This document shows positions 16,670 through 25,851 of a stretch of DNA of 64,000 nt, one piece after another. The notes beneath the pieces were generated by a model that did no database searches, had not been told where the DNA came from, and worked only from the letters and a program-made list of their open reading frames with translations. This stretch comes from Paracoccus sp. R12_2 (lineage in GTDB: Bacteria; Pseudomonadota; Alphaproteobacteria; Rhodobacterales; Rhodobacteraceae): the NCBI RefSeq assembly GCF_017744015.1, contig NZ_JAGHRA010000001.1, forward strand, positions 372,001 to 436,000, read 5' to 3'. The position numbers and the translations under genes are program-made. Numbering within the stretch: position 1 is the first letter of the stretch; every line of letters starts with the position of its first letter.

Positions 16670-17230
16670 ATGCAGAATGCGTTTTCCGACTCTTTCCCGC
16701 TGCGGTCAGGCAGGGTTCACGAGGTCTGCGGGGCCGGGGCCGCAGGCTTTGCGGCGATGGCCGCGGCGCAGGTGACGGGTCACGTCCCGTGGATCCGCGA
16801 GGCCTGGCTGCATGATGCGCTGAATCCCGTGGCCCTTGCCGATTTCATCGATCCGGCCCGTATCCTGCTGATGCGATCGCCCGGCCAGACCGACAGCCTT
16901 GCCGTCGCGGAAGAGGCGCTGAAGGATACCGCCGTGCGATTCGTGGTGATCCAGGTCACCCGGCCCCTGAATCTGCGCGAAGGACGCAGATTGCAGTTGG
17001 CGGCCAAGGCGGGCGGAACCACCGGACTTTGTCTCATTCCCGAAGGCATGGGCAGCAACGCCGCCGAAACGCGCTGGCGGGCGGTGCCGGTCCTGGATCC
17101 GCAGCGGCCGGACTCGACTCTGATGCGGTGGGAAATTATCAAGAACAAATCAGGAACAAACGGTGCCTGGCATGTTCGATGGGATGAACAGACGCATCAT
17201 CTGCTTGTGGTTTCCCCGGCTGGCAACTGA
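16670..17230 (+). CDS. imuA: ImuA, RecA-like accessory protein of damage-induced mutagenesis
   Basis: First gene of the imuA-imuB-dnaE2 cassette, which carries out SOS-linked translesion synthesis in many bacteria lacking umuDC. It has 186 residues, slightly short for the family. The G-R-V-H-E-V-C-G-A-G-A-A-G-F-A segment near residue 14 corresponds to the start of the RecA-like fold, but the classical Walker A lysine is absent, as known for many ImuA proteins. Ribosome site upstream of the ATG is weak. The gene overlaps the start of imuB, indicating coupled translation. Assignment rests mainly on the neighbours plus the conserved N-terminal segment. Confidence 0.88.
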   Translation: MQNAFSDSFPLRSGRVHEVCGAGAAGFAAMAAAQVTGHVPWIREAWLHDALNPVALADFIDPARILLMRSPGQTDSLAVAEEALKDTAVRFVVIQVTRPLNLREGRRLQLAAKAGGTTGLCLIPEGMGSNAAETRWRAVPVLDPQRPDSTLMRWEIIKNKSGTNGAWHVRWDEQTHHLLVVSPAGN

Positions 17231-18650
17231 ACGGGTTCTACGCACTTGCCCGACTGACGGCCCCTTCGCGCTGACACTGCGGCACGGCAATGCCGAGCGT
17301 CTTTATTGCCTCAACCCCCGCGCCGAGGCGGTCGGACTTTGTCGCGACATGAGCCTGGCCGATGCGCGGGCCTATTGTCCCGACCTGCTGACCGGTCCGG
17401 CGCGGCCGGATCTGGATGCCCGGTTTCTGGGGACTCTGCGCCGCTGGGCCATGCGGTATTGCCCCTGGGTGGGGTTCGAGGGCCGCGACGGGCTGGTGCT
17501 GGATGCGACGGGATCGACACATCTCTGGGGCGGCGAGGCGGCATTGCTGGACGACCTGCGCGGCAGGGCGGCGCAAGCGGGGCTGACCCTGCGGCTGGGG
17601 CTGGCCGGCACAAGGGGGGCGGCCTGGGCGCTGGCCCATTATGCGCAGGGCGACGAGCCGCTGGAGGCGCTGCCGGTCGCCGCGCTGCGTCTGGACGGCA
17701 AGACCGACATCGCCCTGCAGCGGCTGGGACTGAGCCGAATCGGCGACCTGGTGGCGACGGCGCGCGCGCCCCTGGCGCGGCGCTTCGGGCCGGACCTGCT
17801 GGCCCGGCTGGATCAGGCCCTGGGCCAGATGCCCGAACCGGTCGTGCCGCAGCCCGATCCGCCCCGCTACGCGCTGCGCATGACATTGCCCGAGCCGATC
17901 GGGCTGACCCGCGACGTGATGGGCGTCACGGCACGGCTGCTGGACCCACTTTGCGCGCGGCTTGGCCGGGACGACATGGGCGCCCGGATGCTGATCCTGT
18001 CGCTGCGCAGGATCGATCGGGCCAGCCACCCGATCACGCTGCGCCTGGCCGGGCCGATGCGCGACCCCGCCCGGATCCTGCCGCTGTTCGAACGCGACAT
18101 AGAGGCGGCCGATGCCGGTTTCGGGATCGACCAGATCCGGCTGGAGGCGGCGGTGGTCGAACCGCTGACCGCCCGTCAGACCGGGATCGACACGAAGGCT
18201 TCGGGACAGGACCGGCTTGACGATCTGATCACCCGGATCGGCACAAGGATCGGGCTGGACAACATCCAGCGCTTCCGCCCCGCCGACAGCCATATCCCGG
18301 AACAGGCTTTCTTTCTGGTTCCGGCCACCCTGTCCCCCCCGGCCGCCGCTTCGGCCTGGACCCGGCCCGGTCTGCGGCCCGGTCTGCGGCCCCTGCGGCT
18401 TTTCCCGCCCGAGCCGATCAGCGCCTCGGGCAGGCAACCGCCCGCCCGGTTCCGCTGGCGGCGCATGTCCTTCACCGCGGCGCGCGCCACCGGACCCGAA
18501 CGGATCGCGCCGGAATGGTGGGCCCCGAATGACGGCTGGCGCTCGGGCCTTCGGGATTACTGGAAGATCGATACCCGCGAAGGCCGCCGCCTGTGGCTGT
18601 TTCACACGCCTCAGCATCCCGGCTGGTTCGTGCAGGGGGAATTCGCGTGA
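17184..18650 (+). CDS. imuB: ImuB, Y-family polymerase-like protein
   Basis: Y-family DNA polymerase relative that acts as a hub between DnaE2, ImuA and the beta clamp. From ATG 17184 it has 488 residues; GTG 17163 or ATG 17172 in the same frame are possible. The N-terminus I-I-C-L-W-F-P-R-L-A-T-E replaces the catalytic Asp region of active polymerases, and L-D-A-T-G-S-T-H-L-W-G-G-E replaces the S-x-D-E motif, so it is probably catalytically inactive, as known for ImuB. The thumb and little-finger regions follow, then a long C-terminal tail. Its stop overlaps the dnaE2 GTG start as GTGA. Confidence 0.93.
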   Translation: MNRRIICLWFPRLATERVLRTCPTDGPFALTLRHGNAERLYCLNPRAEAVGLCRDMSLADARAYCPDLLTGPARPDLDARFLGTLRRWAMRYCPWVGFEGRDGLVLDATGSTHLWGGEAALLDDLRGRAAQAGLTLRLGLAGTRGAAWALAHYAQGDEPLEALPVAALRLDGKTDIALQRLGLSRIGDLVATARAPLARRFGPDLLARLDQALGQMPEPVVPQPDPPRYALRMTLPEPIGLTRDVMGVTARLLDPLCARLGRDDMGARMLILSLRRIDRASHPITLRLAGPMRDPARILPLFERDIEAADAGFGIDQIRLEAAVVEPLTARQTGIDTKASGQDRLDDLITRIGTRIGLDNIQRFRPADSHIPEQAFFLVPATLSPPAAASAWTRPGLRPGLRPLRLFPPEPISASGRQPPARFRWRRMSFTAARATGPERIAPEWWAPNDGWRSGLRDYWKIDTREGRRLWLFHTPQHPGWFVQGEFA

Positions 18651-21600
18651 CCGGGACCATGCATGATCCCCGCGGCGCCACTCAGGCCGATGACGACCAG
18701 CCCGGTCCCGTCCGGGACGGGCCGAACTATGCGGAACTTTGCGTGACCTCGAATTTCACCTTCCTGACCGGCGCCTCTCACCCCGAGGAACTTGTCCTGC
18801 GCGCCGTCGAACTGGGGCTGCAGGCCATCGCCATCACCGATCGAAATTCGCTGGCCGGGGTGGTGCGGGCGTGGTCGGCCATGAAGACCCTGCGCAAACA
18901 GGCCGAGACGCGCCTTGCCGTGCGATCCACCCGGCGGATCGACCCGTCGTCCCGGCAGGAATTCGGGCCGCGGCGGGATCTGCCATGCGACCCCGCCGCC
19001 CGGCTGCCCCGGCTGATCGTGGGCGCGCGACTGGTGCTGCGCGATGGTCCGGTCGAATGGCTGGCCCTGCCCACCGACCGCGAGGCCTATCACCGGCTGG
19101 CCCGGCTGCTGACCCTGGGCAAGCGCCGGGCCGGCAAGGCCGAATGCCATCTGGATCTGCACGATCTCGAGGATGGCTGCCAGGGCATGATCCTGATCGC
19201 GCTGCCGCCCCGCGATCTGGCGGATGCCGCCGATCCGCTGCGGCGGCTGGCCCGGCGCCATCCGGGGCGGGTCTTTCTGGGCGCTGCGCCGCGCTATGAC
19301 GGCTCGGACCAGGGCTGGTTCGACGCCTGCGCCGCGCTGGCCCTGCGCGCCTCGACCCCGATGGTGGCCGTCGGCGATGTGCTGATGCATCGCGCCGCGC
19401 GCCGTCCGCTGGCCGATGTGCTGACCTGCCTGCGCAAGGGGATCACCATCGACGCGCTTGGCACCCGTGCCCTGCCCAATGCCGAAAGGCGGCTGAAATC
19501 GGGGGCCGAGATGGCCCGGCTTTACCGCAACCATCCGGCGGCGATCCGGCGGACGGTCGAAATCGCGGATCGCTGCGCCTTCGATCTGGCCCAGCTCAGC
19601 TATGAATATCCGGATGAGATCGCACAGGGCGAAACCCCGCAGGACCGGCTGGAACGGCTGGCCCACGCCGGGCTGGCGCGGCGATATTCCACCGCCCCGT
19701 CGGACCGGGTTCTGACGCTGCTGCAGAAGGAACTGACCCTGGTCAGGGAACTTGGCTATGCCGCCTATTTCCTGACCGTCCACGATATCGTGACCGAGGC
19801 ACGCCGACGCGGCATCCTGTGTCAGGGGCGGGGGTCGGCGGCCAATTCGATCCTGTGCTTTCTTCTGGGGATCACCGATGTCTCGCCCGACATGATCGGC
19901 ATGGTCTTCGAACGCTTCATCTCGCGGCATCGCGGCGAACCGCCCGATATCGACGTCGATTTCGAACATGAACGGCGCGAAGAGATCATTCAGTGGATCT
20001 ATGAAAAATACGGCCGCGACCGTGCCGGGCTTTGCGCGACGGTGATCCATTTCCGCTCGCGCGCCGCCATCCGCGAGGTCGGCAAGGTCATGGGCCTCAG
20101 CCAGGATGTGACCGCCGCCCTGGCCGGGCAGATCTGGGGAATGTCGAATGACGGCGCCGATCCGGCCCGCATCCGCGAACTGGGGCTGGATCCGCGCGAC
20201 CGGCGGCTGGCGCAGACCATCCGGCTGATCGGCGAGATCATCGGCTTTCCCCGCCACCTGTCCCAGCATGTCGGCGGGTTCGTCATCACCCGTGGCCGGC
20301 TGGACGAGCTTTGCCCGATCGAAAATGCCGCGATGGAGGGCCGCACGATCATCGAATGGGACAAGGACGATATCGACGCGCTGAACATCCTCAAGGTCGA
20401 TGTGCTCAGCCTCGGGATGCTGACCTGCCTGCGCAAATGCTTCGACATGCTGGAAAGTCATGAAAATACCTTCCTGTGCCTGGACAGCGTGCCGCAGGAA
20501 GACCCGGCAACCTATGAAATGCTGCAACGCGCCGATGCCATCGGGGTGTTTCAGGTCGAAAGCCGGGCGCAGATGAACTTCCTGCCCCGGATGAAACCCG
20601 CGACCTTCTATGATCTGGTGATCGAGGTCGCCATCGTCCGTCCCGGCCCGATCCAGGGCGGTATGGTCAAGCCCTATATCCGCCGGCGGCAGGGGCTCGA
20701 GACATCCGAACCCTTCGGCCCGGCCCTGGCCGAGGTCACGAAAAGGACGCTGGGGGTGCCGCTTTTTCAGGAACAGGCCATGCAGATCGCCGTGGTCGGG
20801 GCCGGTTATTCCGCCGAAGAGGCCGATCAGCTGCGCCGGTCTCTGGCCGCCTTCCGGCGCATGGGCACGATCGGCGAACATCGCGACCGTTTCGTAAAGG
20901 GAATGCTGGCCAACGGCTATTCCCAGGACATCGCCGAAGCCTGTTTTTCCCAGATCGAGGGCTTTGCCGATTACGGCTTCCCCGAAAGCCATGCGGCGGC
21001 ATTCGCGATGCTGACCTATGTCTCTTCCTGGCTGAAATGCCACTACCCGGCGATCTTCGCCTGCGCGCTGCTCAATTCCCAGCCGATGGGATTCTATGCG
21101 CCCGCGCAGATCGTGCGGGATGCCCGCGAACACGGGGTCGATATCCGCCCGATCTGTGTCAATCGCAGCGCATGGGACAATCTTCTGGAACGGCGCGCGG
21201 ATGGCAGCCTGGCCCTGCGGCTGGGATTCCGCCAGATCAAGGGGTTCCGCGAAGAAGACGCGGGCTGGATCGTCGCGGCGCGGGGCAATGGCTATCCCGA
21301 TCCCGAAAGCCTGTGGCTGCGCTCCGGCGTGGCTCCGGCGACGCTGGAACGGCTGGCCGAGGCGGATGCGTTCGCCGGCATGGGCCTGACCCGGCGCGAC
21401 GCGCTGTGGCAGGTGCGGGCCATCCGGGCACCGGCGCCTCTGCCGCTGTTTGCCGATCCGCTGGATGGCGAGGGGCATCGCGAACCGGCCGTCACGCTGC
21501 CCGCCATGCATCTGGGCCAGGAGGTGGTCGAGGATTACCTTTCCATGCGCCTGACGCTTCGCGCCCATCCGATGGAACTTCTGCGCCCCTCGATCCCGGG

Positions 21601-22036
21601 CCTGACCTGCCATGACCAGTTGCCCGCGACGCCGCAAGGACGTGTCACGGTCTGCGGTCTGGTCATCACCCGGCAGCGGCCGGGCACCGCGTCGGGGGTG
21701 ATCTTCCTGACGCTTGAAGATGAAACCGGGGTGTCCAACATTGTCGTCTGGCCCAAGGTCTATGCGCAGTTTCGCCGTATCGTCATGGGCGGGCGGCTGT
21801 TGCGGGTCAGCGGACGGCTGCAACGCGAAGGCATCGTCACCCATCTGATCGCGGATCGGATCGAGGATCTGTCCCATCGCCTCTCCGATCTCGGCCATCC
21901 GCTGGAAGAGGCCGTGGGCGTCACCCACGCCAAGGCGAATGACGCCCCCCGCCCTCGCGCGCGCAGGCAGCCGCCCCGCGCCATGCATCCGCGCGAACAG
22001 GCAAAGCGCTTGTTCCCCAGCCGGGACTTTCACTGA
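18647..22036 (+). CDS. dnaE2: error-prone DNA polymerase III alpha subunit DnaE2 (ImuC)
   Basis: The translesion polymerase of the ImuABC system. From the GTG that overlaps the imuB stop it has 1129 residues, in the family range. The N-terminal PHP domain begins S-N-F-T-F-L-T-G-A-S-H-P-E-E-L-V. The palm carries the catalytic triad P-D-I-D-V-D-F at residues 433-439, preceded by the nucleotide-binding Q-G-R-G-S-A-A-N-S. A helix-hairpin-helix region and an OB-fold (V-C-G-L-V-I-T-R-Q-R-P-G) come later. It lacks the C-terminal tau-binding region of DnaE1, as expected. GTG 18647 is chosen for coupling; ATG 18659 is the alternative. Confidence 0.96.
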   Translation: MTGTMHDPRGATQADDDQPGPVRDGPNYAELCVTSNFTFLTGASHPEELVLRAVELGLQAIAITDRNSLAGVVRAWSAMKTLRKQAETRLAVRSTRRIDPSSRQEFGPRRDLPCDPAARLPRLIVGARLVLRDGPVEWLALPTDREAYHRLARLLTLGKRRAGKAECHLDLHDLEDGCQGMILIALPPRDLADAADPLRRLARRHPGRVFLGAAPRYDGSDQGWFDACAALALRASTPMVAVGDVLMHRAARRPLADVLTCLRKGITIDALGTRALPNAERRLKSGAEMARLYRNHPAAIRRTVEIADRCAFDLAQLSYEYPDEIAQGETPQDRLERLAHAGLARRYSTAPSDRVLTLLQKELTLVRELGYAAYFLTVHDIVTEARRRGILCQGRGSAANSILCFLLGITDVSPDMIGMVFERFISRHRGEPPDIDVDFEHERREEIIQWIYEKYGRDRAGLCATVIHFRSRAAIREVGKVMGLSQDVTAALAGQIWGMSNDGADPARIRELGLDPRDRRLAQTIRLIGEIIGFPRHLSQHVGGFVITRGRLDELCPIENAAMEGRTIIEWDKDDIDALNILKVDVLSLGMLTCLRKCFDMLESHENTFLCLDSVPQEDPATYEMLQRADAIGVFQVESRAQMNFLPRMKPATFYDLVIEVAIVRPGPIQGGMVKPYIRRRQGLETSEPFGPALAEVTKRTLGVPLFQEQAMQIAVVGAGYSAEEADQLRRSLAAFRRMGTIGEHRDRFVKGMLANGYSQDIAEACFSQIEGFADYGFPESHAAAFAMLTYVSSWLKCHYPAIFACALLNSQPMGFYAPAQIVRDAREHGVDIRPICVNRSAWDNLLERRADGSLALRLGFRQIKGFREEDAGWIVAARGNGYPDPESLWLRSGVAPATLERLAEADAFAGMGLTRRDALWQVRAIRAPAPLPLFADPLDGEGHREPAVTLPAMHLGQEVVEDYLSMRLTLRAHPMELLRPSIPGLTCHDQLPATPQGRVTVCGLVITRQRPGTASGVIFLTLEDETGVSNIVVWPKVYAQFRRIVMGGRLLRVSGRLQREGIVTHLIADRIEDLSHRLSDLGHPLEEAVGVTHAKANDAPRPRARRQPPRAMHPREQAKRLFPSRDFH

Positions 22037-22271
22037 CCTTCCGCGCAACAGGGCGTACGCAAGCGGTGTACAGGCTGTGCACGCGCTGTGCTGGCCCGGT
22101 GCATGCGCGGTGCAGCCCGAAACCCTGCATTTGCTGGCGCTTTTCGCGTCACGTCCCACCTGTTGCGCGACGGGCCGAAGCAACGCCCGCAGCGCTGCGC
22201 AACGCCGCGCCCCTTCCATCCGGCCCCTGCCTGCGGTAAATGCTTGCAACCGCAGAAAACAGGAGTCCCCA
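22037..22271. other. dnaE2-asd intergenic region with repeated GTGCA motifs
   Basis: A 235-base gap that should hold the asd promoter. Between 22065 and 22115 the motif GTGCA or GTGTA recurs several times at roughly even spacing. AGGAG at 22261-22265 is the asd ribosome site. No small gene or clear terminator is evident. Confidence 0.45.
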
Positions 22272-23294
22272 ATGGGCTATAAAGTCGTTGTTGCCGGCGC
22301 CACGGGGAACGTGGGCCGCGAGATGCTGAATATCCTCGACGAACGGCAGTTCCCGGTCGACGAGATTGCCGTGCTGGCCTCGCGCCGGTCGCAGGGCACC
22401 GAGGTCAGCTTCGGTGACAAGACCCTGAAAATTCAGGATATCGAACAGTTCGACTTTGCCGGCTGGGACATGGCGCTGTTCGCCATCGGCTCGGACGCGA
22501 CCAAGAAATACGCGCCCATCGCCGCCAAGGCCGGCTGCGTGGTGATCGACAACTCGTCGCTCTATCGCTACGACCCCGACATCCCCCTGATCGTGCCCGA
22601 GGTGAACCCCGAGGCGATCACAGGCTATTCGAAGAAGAACATCATCGCGAACCCCAACTGCTCGACCGCGCAGATGGTCGTCGCCCTGAAGCCGCTGCAT
22701 GAACGCGCCCGCATCAAGCGCGTCGTCGTCTCGACCTACCAGTCGGTCAGCGGCTCGGGCAAGGAAGGCATGGACGAACTGTGGGACCAGACCAAGGGCA
22801 TGTATGTGCCCGGTCAGGAAGTCGAACCGAACAAGTTCCAGAAGCAGATCGCCTTCAACGTGATCCCGCAGATCGACGTCTTCATGGAAGACGGCTCGAC
22901 CAAGGAAGAATGGAAGATGGTGGTCGAGACGAAGAAGATCGTCGATCCCAAGATCAAGGTCACCGCGACCTGCGTGCGCGTGCCGGTCTTCGTCGGCCAC
23001 GCCGAATCCATCAACATCGAGTTCGAGGATTTCCTGGACGAGGACGAAGCCCGCGACATCCTGCGCGAAGCGCCGGGGATCATGGTCGTCGACAAGCGCG
23101 AACCGGGCGGCTACACGACGCCGGTTGAATGCGTGGGCGATTATGCCACCTTCATCAGCCGTATCCGTCAGGATTCGACCATCGAGAACGGCCTGAACCT
23201 GTGGTGCGTCAGCGACAACCTGCGCAAGGGCGCGGCGTTGAACGCGGTCCAGATCGCCGAGTTGCTGGGCAACCGGGTCCTGAAAAAGGGCTGA
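22272..23294 (+). CDS. asd: aspartate-semialdehyde dehydrogenase
   Basis: Reduces beta-aspartyl phosphate with NADPH to aspartate semialdehyde, the branch point to lysine/diaminopimelate, threonine and methionine. It is 340 residues long, normal for the family. The NADP fold begins V-V-V-A-G-A-T-G-N-V-G (residues 5-15); the catalytic Cys130 lies in N-P-N-C-S-T-A-Q-M. AGGAG stands 7 bases before the ATG. dapB, the later lysine-pathway gene, is about 10 kb downstream in this window. The following DedA gene starts two bases after the stop, so they may be co-transcribed. Confidence 0.97.
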   Translation: MGYKVVVAGATGNVGREMLNILDERQFPVDEIAVLASRRSQGTEVSFGDKTLKIQDIEQFDFAGWDMALFAIGSDATKKYAPIAAKAGCVVIDNSSLYRYDPDIPLIVPEVNPEAITGYSKKNIIANPNCSTAQMVVALKPLHERARIKRVVVSTYQSVSGSGKEGMDELWDQTKGMYVPGQEVEPNKFQKQIAFNVIPQIDVFMEDGSTKEEWKMVVETKKIVDPKIKVTATCVRVPVFVGHAESINIEFEDFLDEDEARDILREAPGIMVVDKREPGGYTTPVECVGDYATFISRIRQDSTIENGLNLWCVSDNLRKGAALNAVQIAELLGNRVLKKG

Positions 23295-23296
23295 TC

Positions 23297-23896
23297 TTGT
23301 TCGACGGCATCGCCAGTTTTCTGGAGGGCGGCGGGGCATGGGCCATCGCCGCCCTCATGCTTCTGGAAAACGTCTTCCCGCCAATCCCTTCGGAACTGAT
23401 CATGCCGCTGGCAGGCTTCAACGCCGCGCGCGGCACCATCCCTTTGTGGCTGGCGATCGGCGCGGGCGCGGCCGGGTCGCTGGCCGGGGCCTATCTGTGG
23501 TATCTGGTCGGGCTGATCTATGGCCCCGACCGCCTGCGCAAGCTGGTCCGGCGGCACGGGCGCTGGCTGACCATGACACCATCGGAACTGGACCGCGCGC
23601 AGGCCTGGTTCAACCGTCACGGCCGGTCGGTGGTGTTTTTCGGGCGCTTCGTGCCGACGGTTCGGACGCTGATCTCGGTTCCGGCCGGGCTGGCGCGCAT
23701 GTTTCTGCCGGGCTTCATCCTGTTTTCGGGTCTGGGCAGCCTCATCTGGTGCGCTGCCCTGGCCCTTGCCGGATACTGGCTGGAAGACCGCTATGACCAG
23801 GTCAGCAGTTGGCTGAACCCGGTCTCGACCGCCGTGATCGTCGCACTGCTTCTGGTCTATCTATGGCGCGTGATCCGCTGGCGTCCCGGACGCTGA
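23297..23896 (+). CDS. DedA-family membrane protein
   Basis: A 199-residue inner-membrane protein with several long hydrophobic segments. The DedA signatures are clear: L-E-N-V-F-P-P-I-P-S-E near residue 24 (the re-entrant loop with acidic residue) and V-F-F-G-R-F-V-P-T-V-R-T near 113 with the family arginines. DedA proteins flip or traffic phospholipids such as undecaprenyl phosphate and phosphatidylethanolamine in other bacteria. No ATG exists early in the frame; TTG at 23297, two bases after the asd stop, is the likely start, which implies translational coupling with asd. Exact start is uncertain. Confidence 0.88.
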   Translation: MFDGIASFLEGGGAWAIAALMLLENVFPPIPSELIMPLAGFNAARGTIPLWLAIGAGAAGSLAGAYLWYLVGLIYGPDRLRKLVRRHGRWLTMTPSELDRAQAWFNRHGRSVVFFGRFVPTVRTLISVPAGLARMFLPGFILFSGLGSLIWCAALALAGYWLEDRYDQVSSWLNPVSTAVIVALLLVYLWRVIRWRPGR

Positions 23897-23920
23897 TACG
23901 GGATCGGTCGCTTTGCCGCC

Positions 23921-23978
23921 GTAGATTGCAGACAAACGTCGCTGGCCTTGCTGCGACGTTTGTCTGCGAAGGATCTAC
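23921..23978. terminator. long interrupted hairpin between the DedA gene and the Hint gene
   Basis: GCAGACAAACGTCG (23928-23941) pairs perfectly with CGACGTTTGTCTGC (23954-23967) around a 12-base loop. GTAGAT (23921-23926) and ATCTAC (23973-23978) extend the stem after an internal bulge. It covers the stop codon of the minus-strand Hint gene, so it is a likely bidirectional terminator. No T tract is present. Confidence 0.65.
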
Positions 23979-25102
23979 GCGACCAGCGCGCGGCTTTTGC
24001 GGGCGTGACGTTCGGCCATCTCGCGACCTTGACGACCGGTCAGCAGGGTGCGCGCGCCCTCGGGTTGCCGGTCGGGCTCGCGGTCCCGCAGTTCCGGGAA
24101 GATCAAGAAAATCTCTTCCAGCGCGGCGGGGCCGACTGATTTCAGGGCCTGAGGTCCGGTATAAAGGCTCTCGGTCTCGGCACCGTTCGAGATCACAACC
24201 TGATGGTCCTCCATCAGAAAATGGACATAATCGACCTGCGTCACATCCGTAGCCACATCGATGCCCTCGATCGACAGAAGCTGCTTGGCCGCGACCAGCA
24301 CTTCGGCGGTCCCGAACATGTTCTGCGCGATCTTCGAGCGCACCAGCACGCGATGCTGGGGCGAGACCAGCAGATCAGAGAACGGCGTGCCCTCGCCAAG
24401 CGCGCCGGCCCGGATGCGGATCGGGCGCAGGTTGGGGCGGGCGGCCAAGTCTTCCGCGCTCAGCCTGCGGGAACCAATCCAGCGCACAATCTGATATCCC
24501 TCATCAAGGGTCAGCACCGGATCGCCCACCGCCAGCTTTTCGATTGCGACCTCGCCGTCGGGCGTCCTGATCAGCGTTCCAGAGGTAAAGCAGGCGAACT
24601 CTACCACCTCACGTTCGGCGGTCAGGCGGCGACCGTTAAAATTATCGCTATTGATCCATGCAGGCGAGGTCAGCGTGATGCTTTCAATTGCCTTGGCTTC
24701 CAGCGCATCACCGTAGCTTGATGCCGAAGCGGGAGGGACGATATAGCTTTCACCATTTACGTCCTGTGCAACCTGCAATGTGGTCGTGACAGAAGTTCCG
24801 TCGTAATAGGTAATTGTGCCGTCGTAATACTGAAGAGCATCGAACGACTGGGCATTGCCCCCATCGATCTGGAACGTGTCGTTCGAAGTCTCGTTGTCAA
24901 TATCGTAGTCACTCGAGTTTCCACCACTGTAGTCAATCGCGCTCCAGGTTCGCACTTGCTGATACAGCGGATCCGCCTCTGATCCATAGGTCCCAAGCAG
25001 ATTGTTCACCGCCGTTTCAGACAACACGCCATTGCCTTCCATGGGATCAATGATGTCAAGTTGACCAAGGTAGATGACATTGAAAGTAGTGCTCTCTGGC
25101 AT
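23975..25102 (-). CDS. Hint (Hedgehog/intein) domain-containing protein
   Basis: A 375-residue protein. The first 155 or so residues are rich in Asp, Ser, Thr and Tyr with no known fold and no signal peptide. A Hint_2-type domain starts at C-F-T-S-G-T-L-I-R-T (about residue 168), with the conserved W-I-G-S-R-R-L and S-P-Q-H-R-V-L-V segments following; the Cys and His are the expected self-cleavage residues. Such proteins are common in Rhodobacterales, often beside RTX-type exoproteins, and their role is not known. The C-terminal 60 residues are charged. A second, broken copy of this gene type lies 0.9 kb upstream on the same strand. Local GC content is lower than in the backbone. Confidence 0.88.
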   Translation of the reverse strand: MPESTTFNVIYLGQLDIIDPMEGNGVLSETAVNNLLGTYGSEADPLYQQVRTWSAIDYSGGNSSDYDIDNETSNDTFQIDGGNAQSFDALQYYDGTITYYDGTSVTTTLQVAQDVNGESYIVPPASASSYGDALEAKAIESITLTSPAWINSDNFNGRRLTAEREVVEFACFTSGTLIRTPDGEVAIEKLAVGDPVLTLDEGYQIVRWIGSRRLSAEDLAARPNLRPIRIRAGALGEGTPFSDLLVSPQHRVLVRSKIAQNMFGTAEVLVAAKQLLSIEGIDVATDVTQVDYVHFLMEDHQVVISNGAETESLYTGPQALKSVGPAALEEIFLIFPELRDREPDRQPEGARTLLTGRQGREMAERHARKSRALVA

Positions 25103-25544
25103 AGCTAGTCGCTCCGCTAAGCAAAGTATTTTGAGCCGGCGGTTCGTGCCCGCTCACGACCAAGAACTGATCTCAGCGATGCCACCCCGGACTATCACCG
25201 CTTCGTGAGTTAAGGCCGATCTGCAATAAGCGACGCGCAATTTCAAGAGCGCGGCGTCAATCCGTTCTTAGCGCAACCGTTTGTTTTCTCTGCATAGGAG
25301 GGTCCTTTCTTTGTCCAAGTTGCTCGGACATCGACAACTCCTCCATGTGATGCAGGGTTCAGGACAGCGGTAAAGAGGCCGTTCCGGTCAATCCACGCAG
25401 GCCACAAGATTGGTCAATCCTCCCTCCTGAACCGGGAAGGGTTACCATTCGCCAATTCCGGAACGCGAAATATGAGACCAAGCTCGGCGCAAGCCGACTA
25501 ACGGATCCGGAACCTGGCCAGATCCTGCCGTCAGGCGCGTAGGA
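25103..25544. other. 442-base intergenic stretch, no gene seen
   Basis: The stretch lies between the Hint gene start and the small lipoprotein gene, and is less GC-rich than the backbone. An AGGAGG near 25297 is followed only by a 20-codon frame from a TTG. No tRNA, CRISPR or mobile-element end is visible. It presumably contains the Hint gene promoter. Confidence 0.5.
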
Positions 25545-25772
25545 TCAGCCCTGCTGACGCTGGCCTTCCTTGGCACAAAGCGCATCTGCGGTCTCGACCG
25601 ACATGGCATCGGGGCGAGAGATCGAACGGTCCCACTGAACGAGGCTTTTCGTATAGAGCTGACACACGACCGGGCCCTGGGCCGTATCGAGCGTCACCGG
25701 TTCAGATTCATACTGCTTGGGGCTGCATGCGCCCAGAGCCAGCAGTGCGGCAAAAACGATCGTGATCTTCAT
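25545..25772 (-). CDS. small putative lipoprotein
   Basis: A 75-residue protein with a clear lipoprotein signal: M-K-I-T-I-V-F-A-A-L-L-A-L-G-A-C, where L-G-A-C is the lipobox and Cys16 the modified residue. The Ser at +2 suggests transfer to the outer membrane. The mature 60 residues contain two more cysteines (in V-V-C-Q-L and A-L-C-A-K) that could form a disulfide. No family is recognised. It sits between an intact and a broken Hint-domain gene, with no other partner. Confidence 0.72.
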   Translation of the reverse strand: MKITIVFAALLALGACSPKQYESEPVTLDTAQGPVVCQLYTKSLVQWDRSISRPDAMSVETADALCAKEGQRQQG

Positions 25773-25851
25773 ATTTTGGCTCCCGTTTTAAAGAGTTAGT
25801 TTGATGTGCGGGCCTTCTAGCTGCGCTGTTTTCAGCTGTCTGTAGGCGCAA

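Noticed and set aside
18611..22249. A 1212-codon open frame on the minus strand opposite dnaE2
   Set aside because: It mirrors a clear DnaE2 coding frame, has a Gln/His/Arg-rich composition typical of antisense reading in high-GC DNA, and shows no known domain.
25290..25380. Tiny gene after AGGAGG near 25297
   Set aside because: Only about 20 codons from a TTG, no start ATG near the site and no recognisable product.
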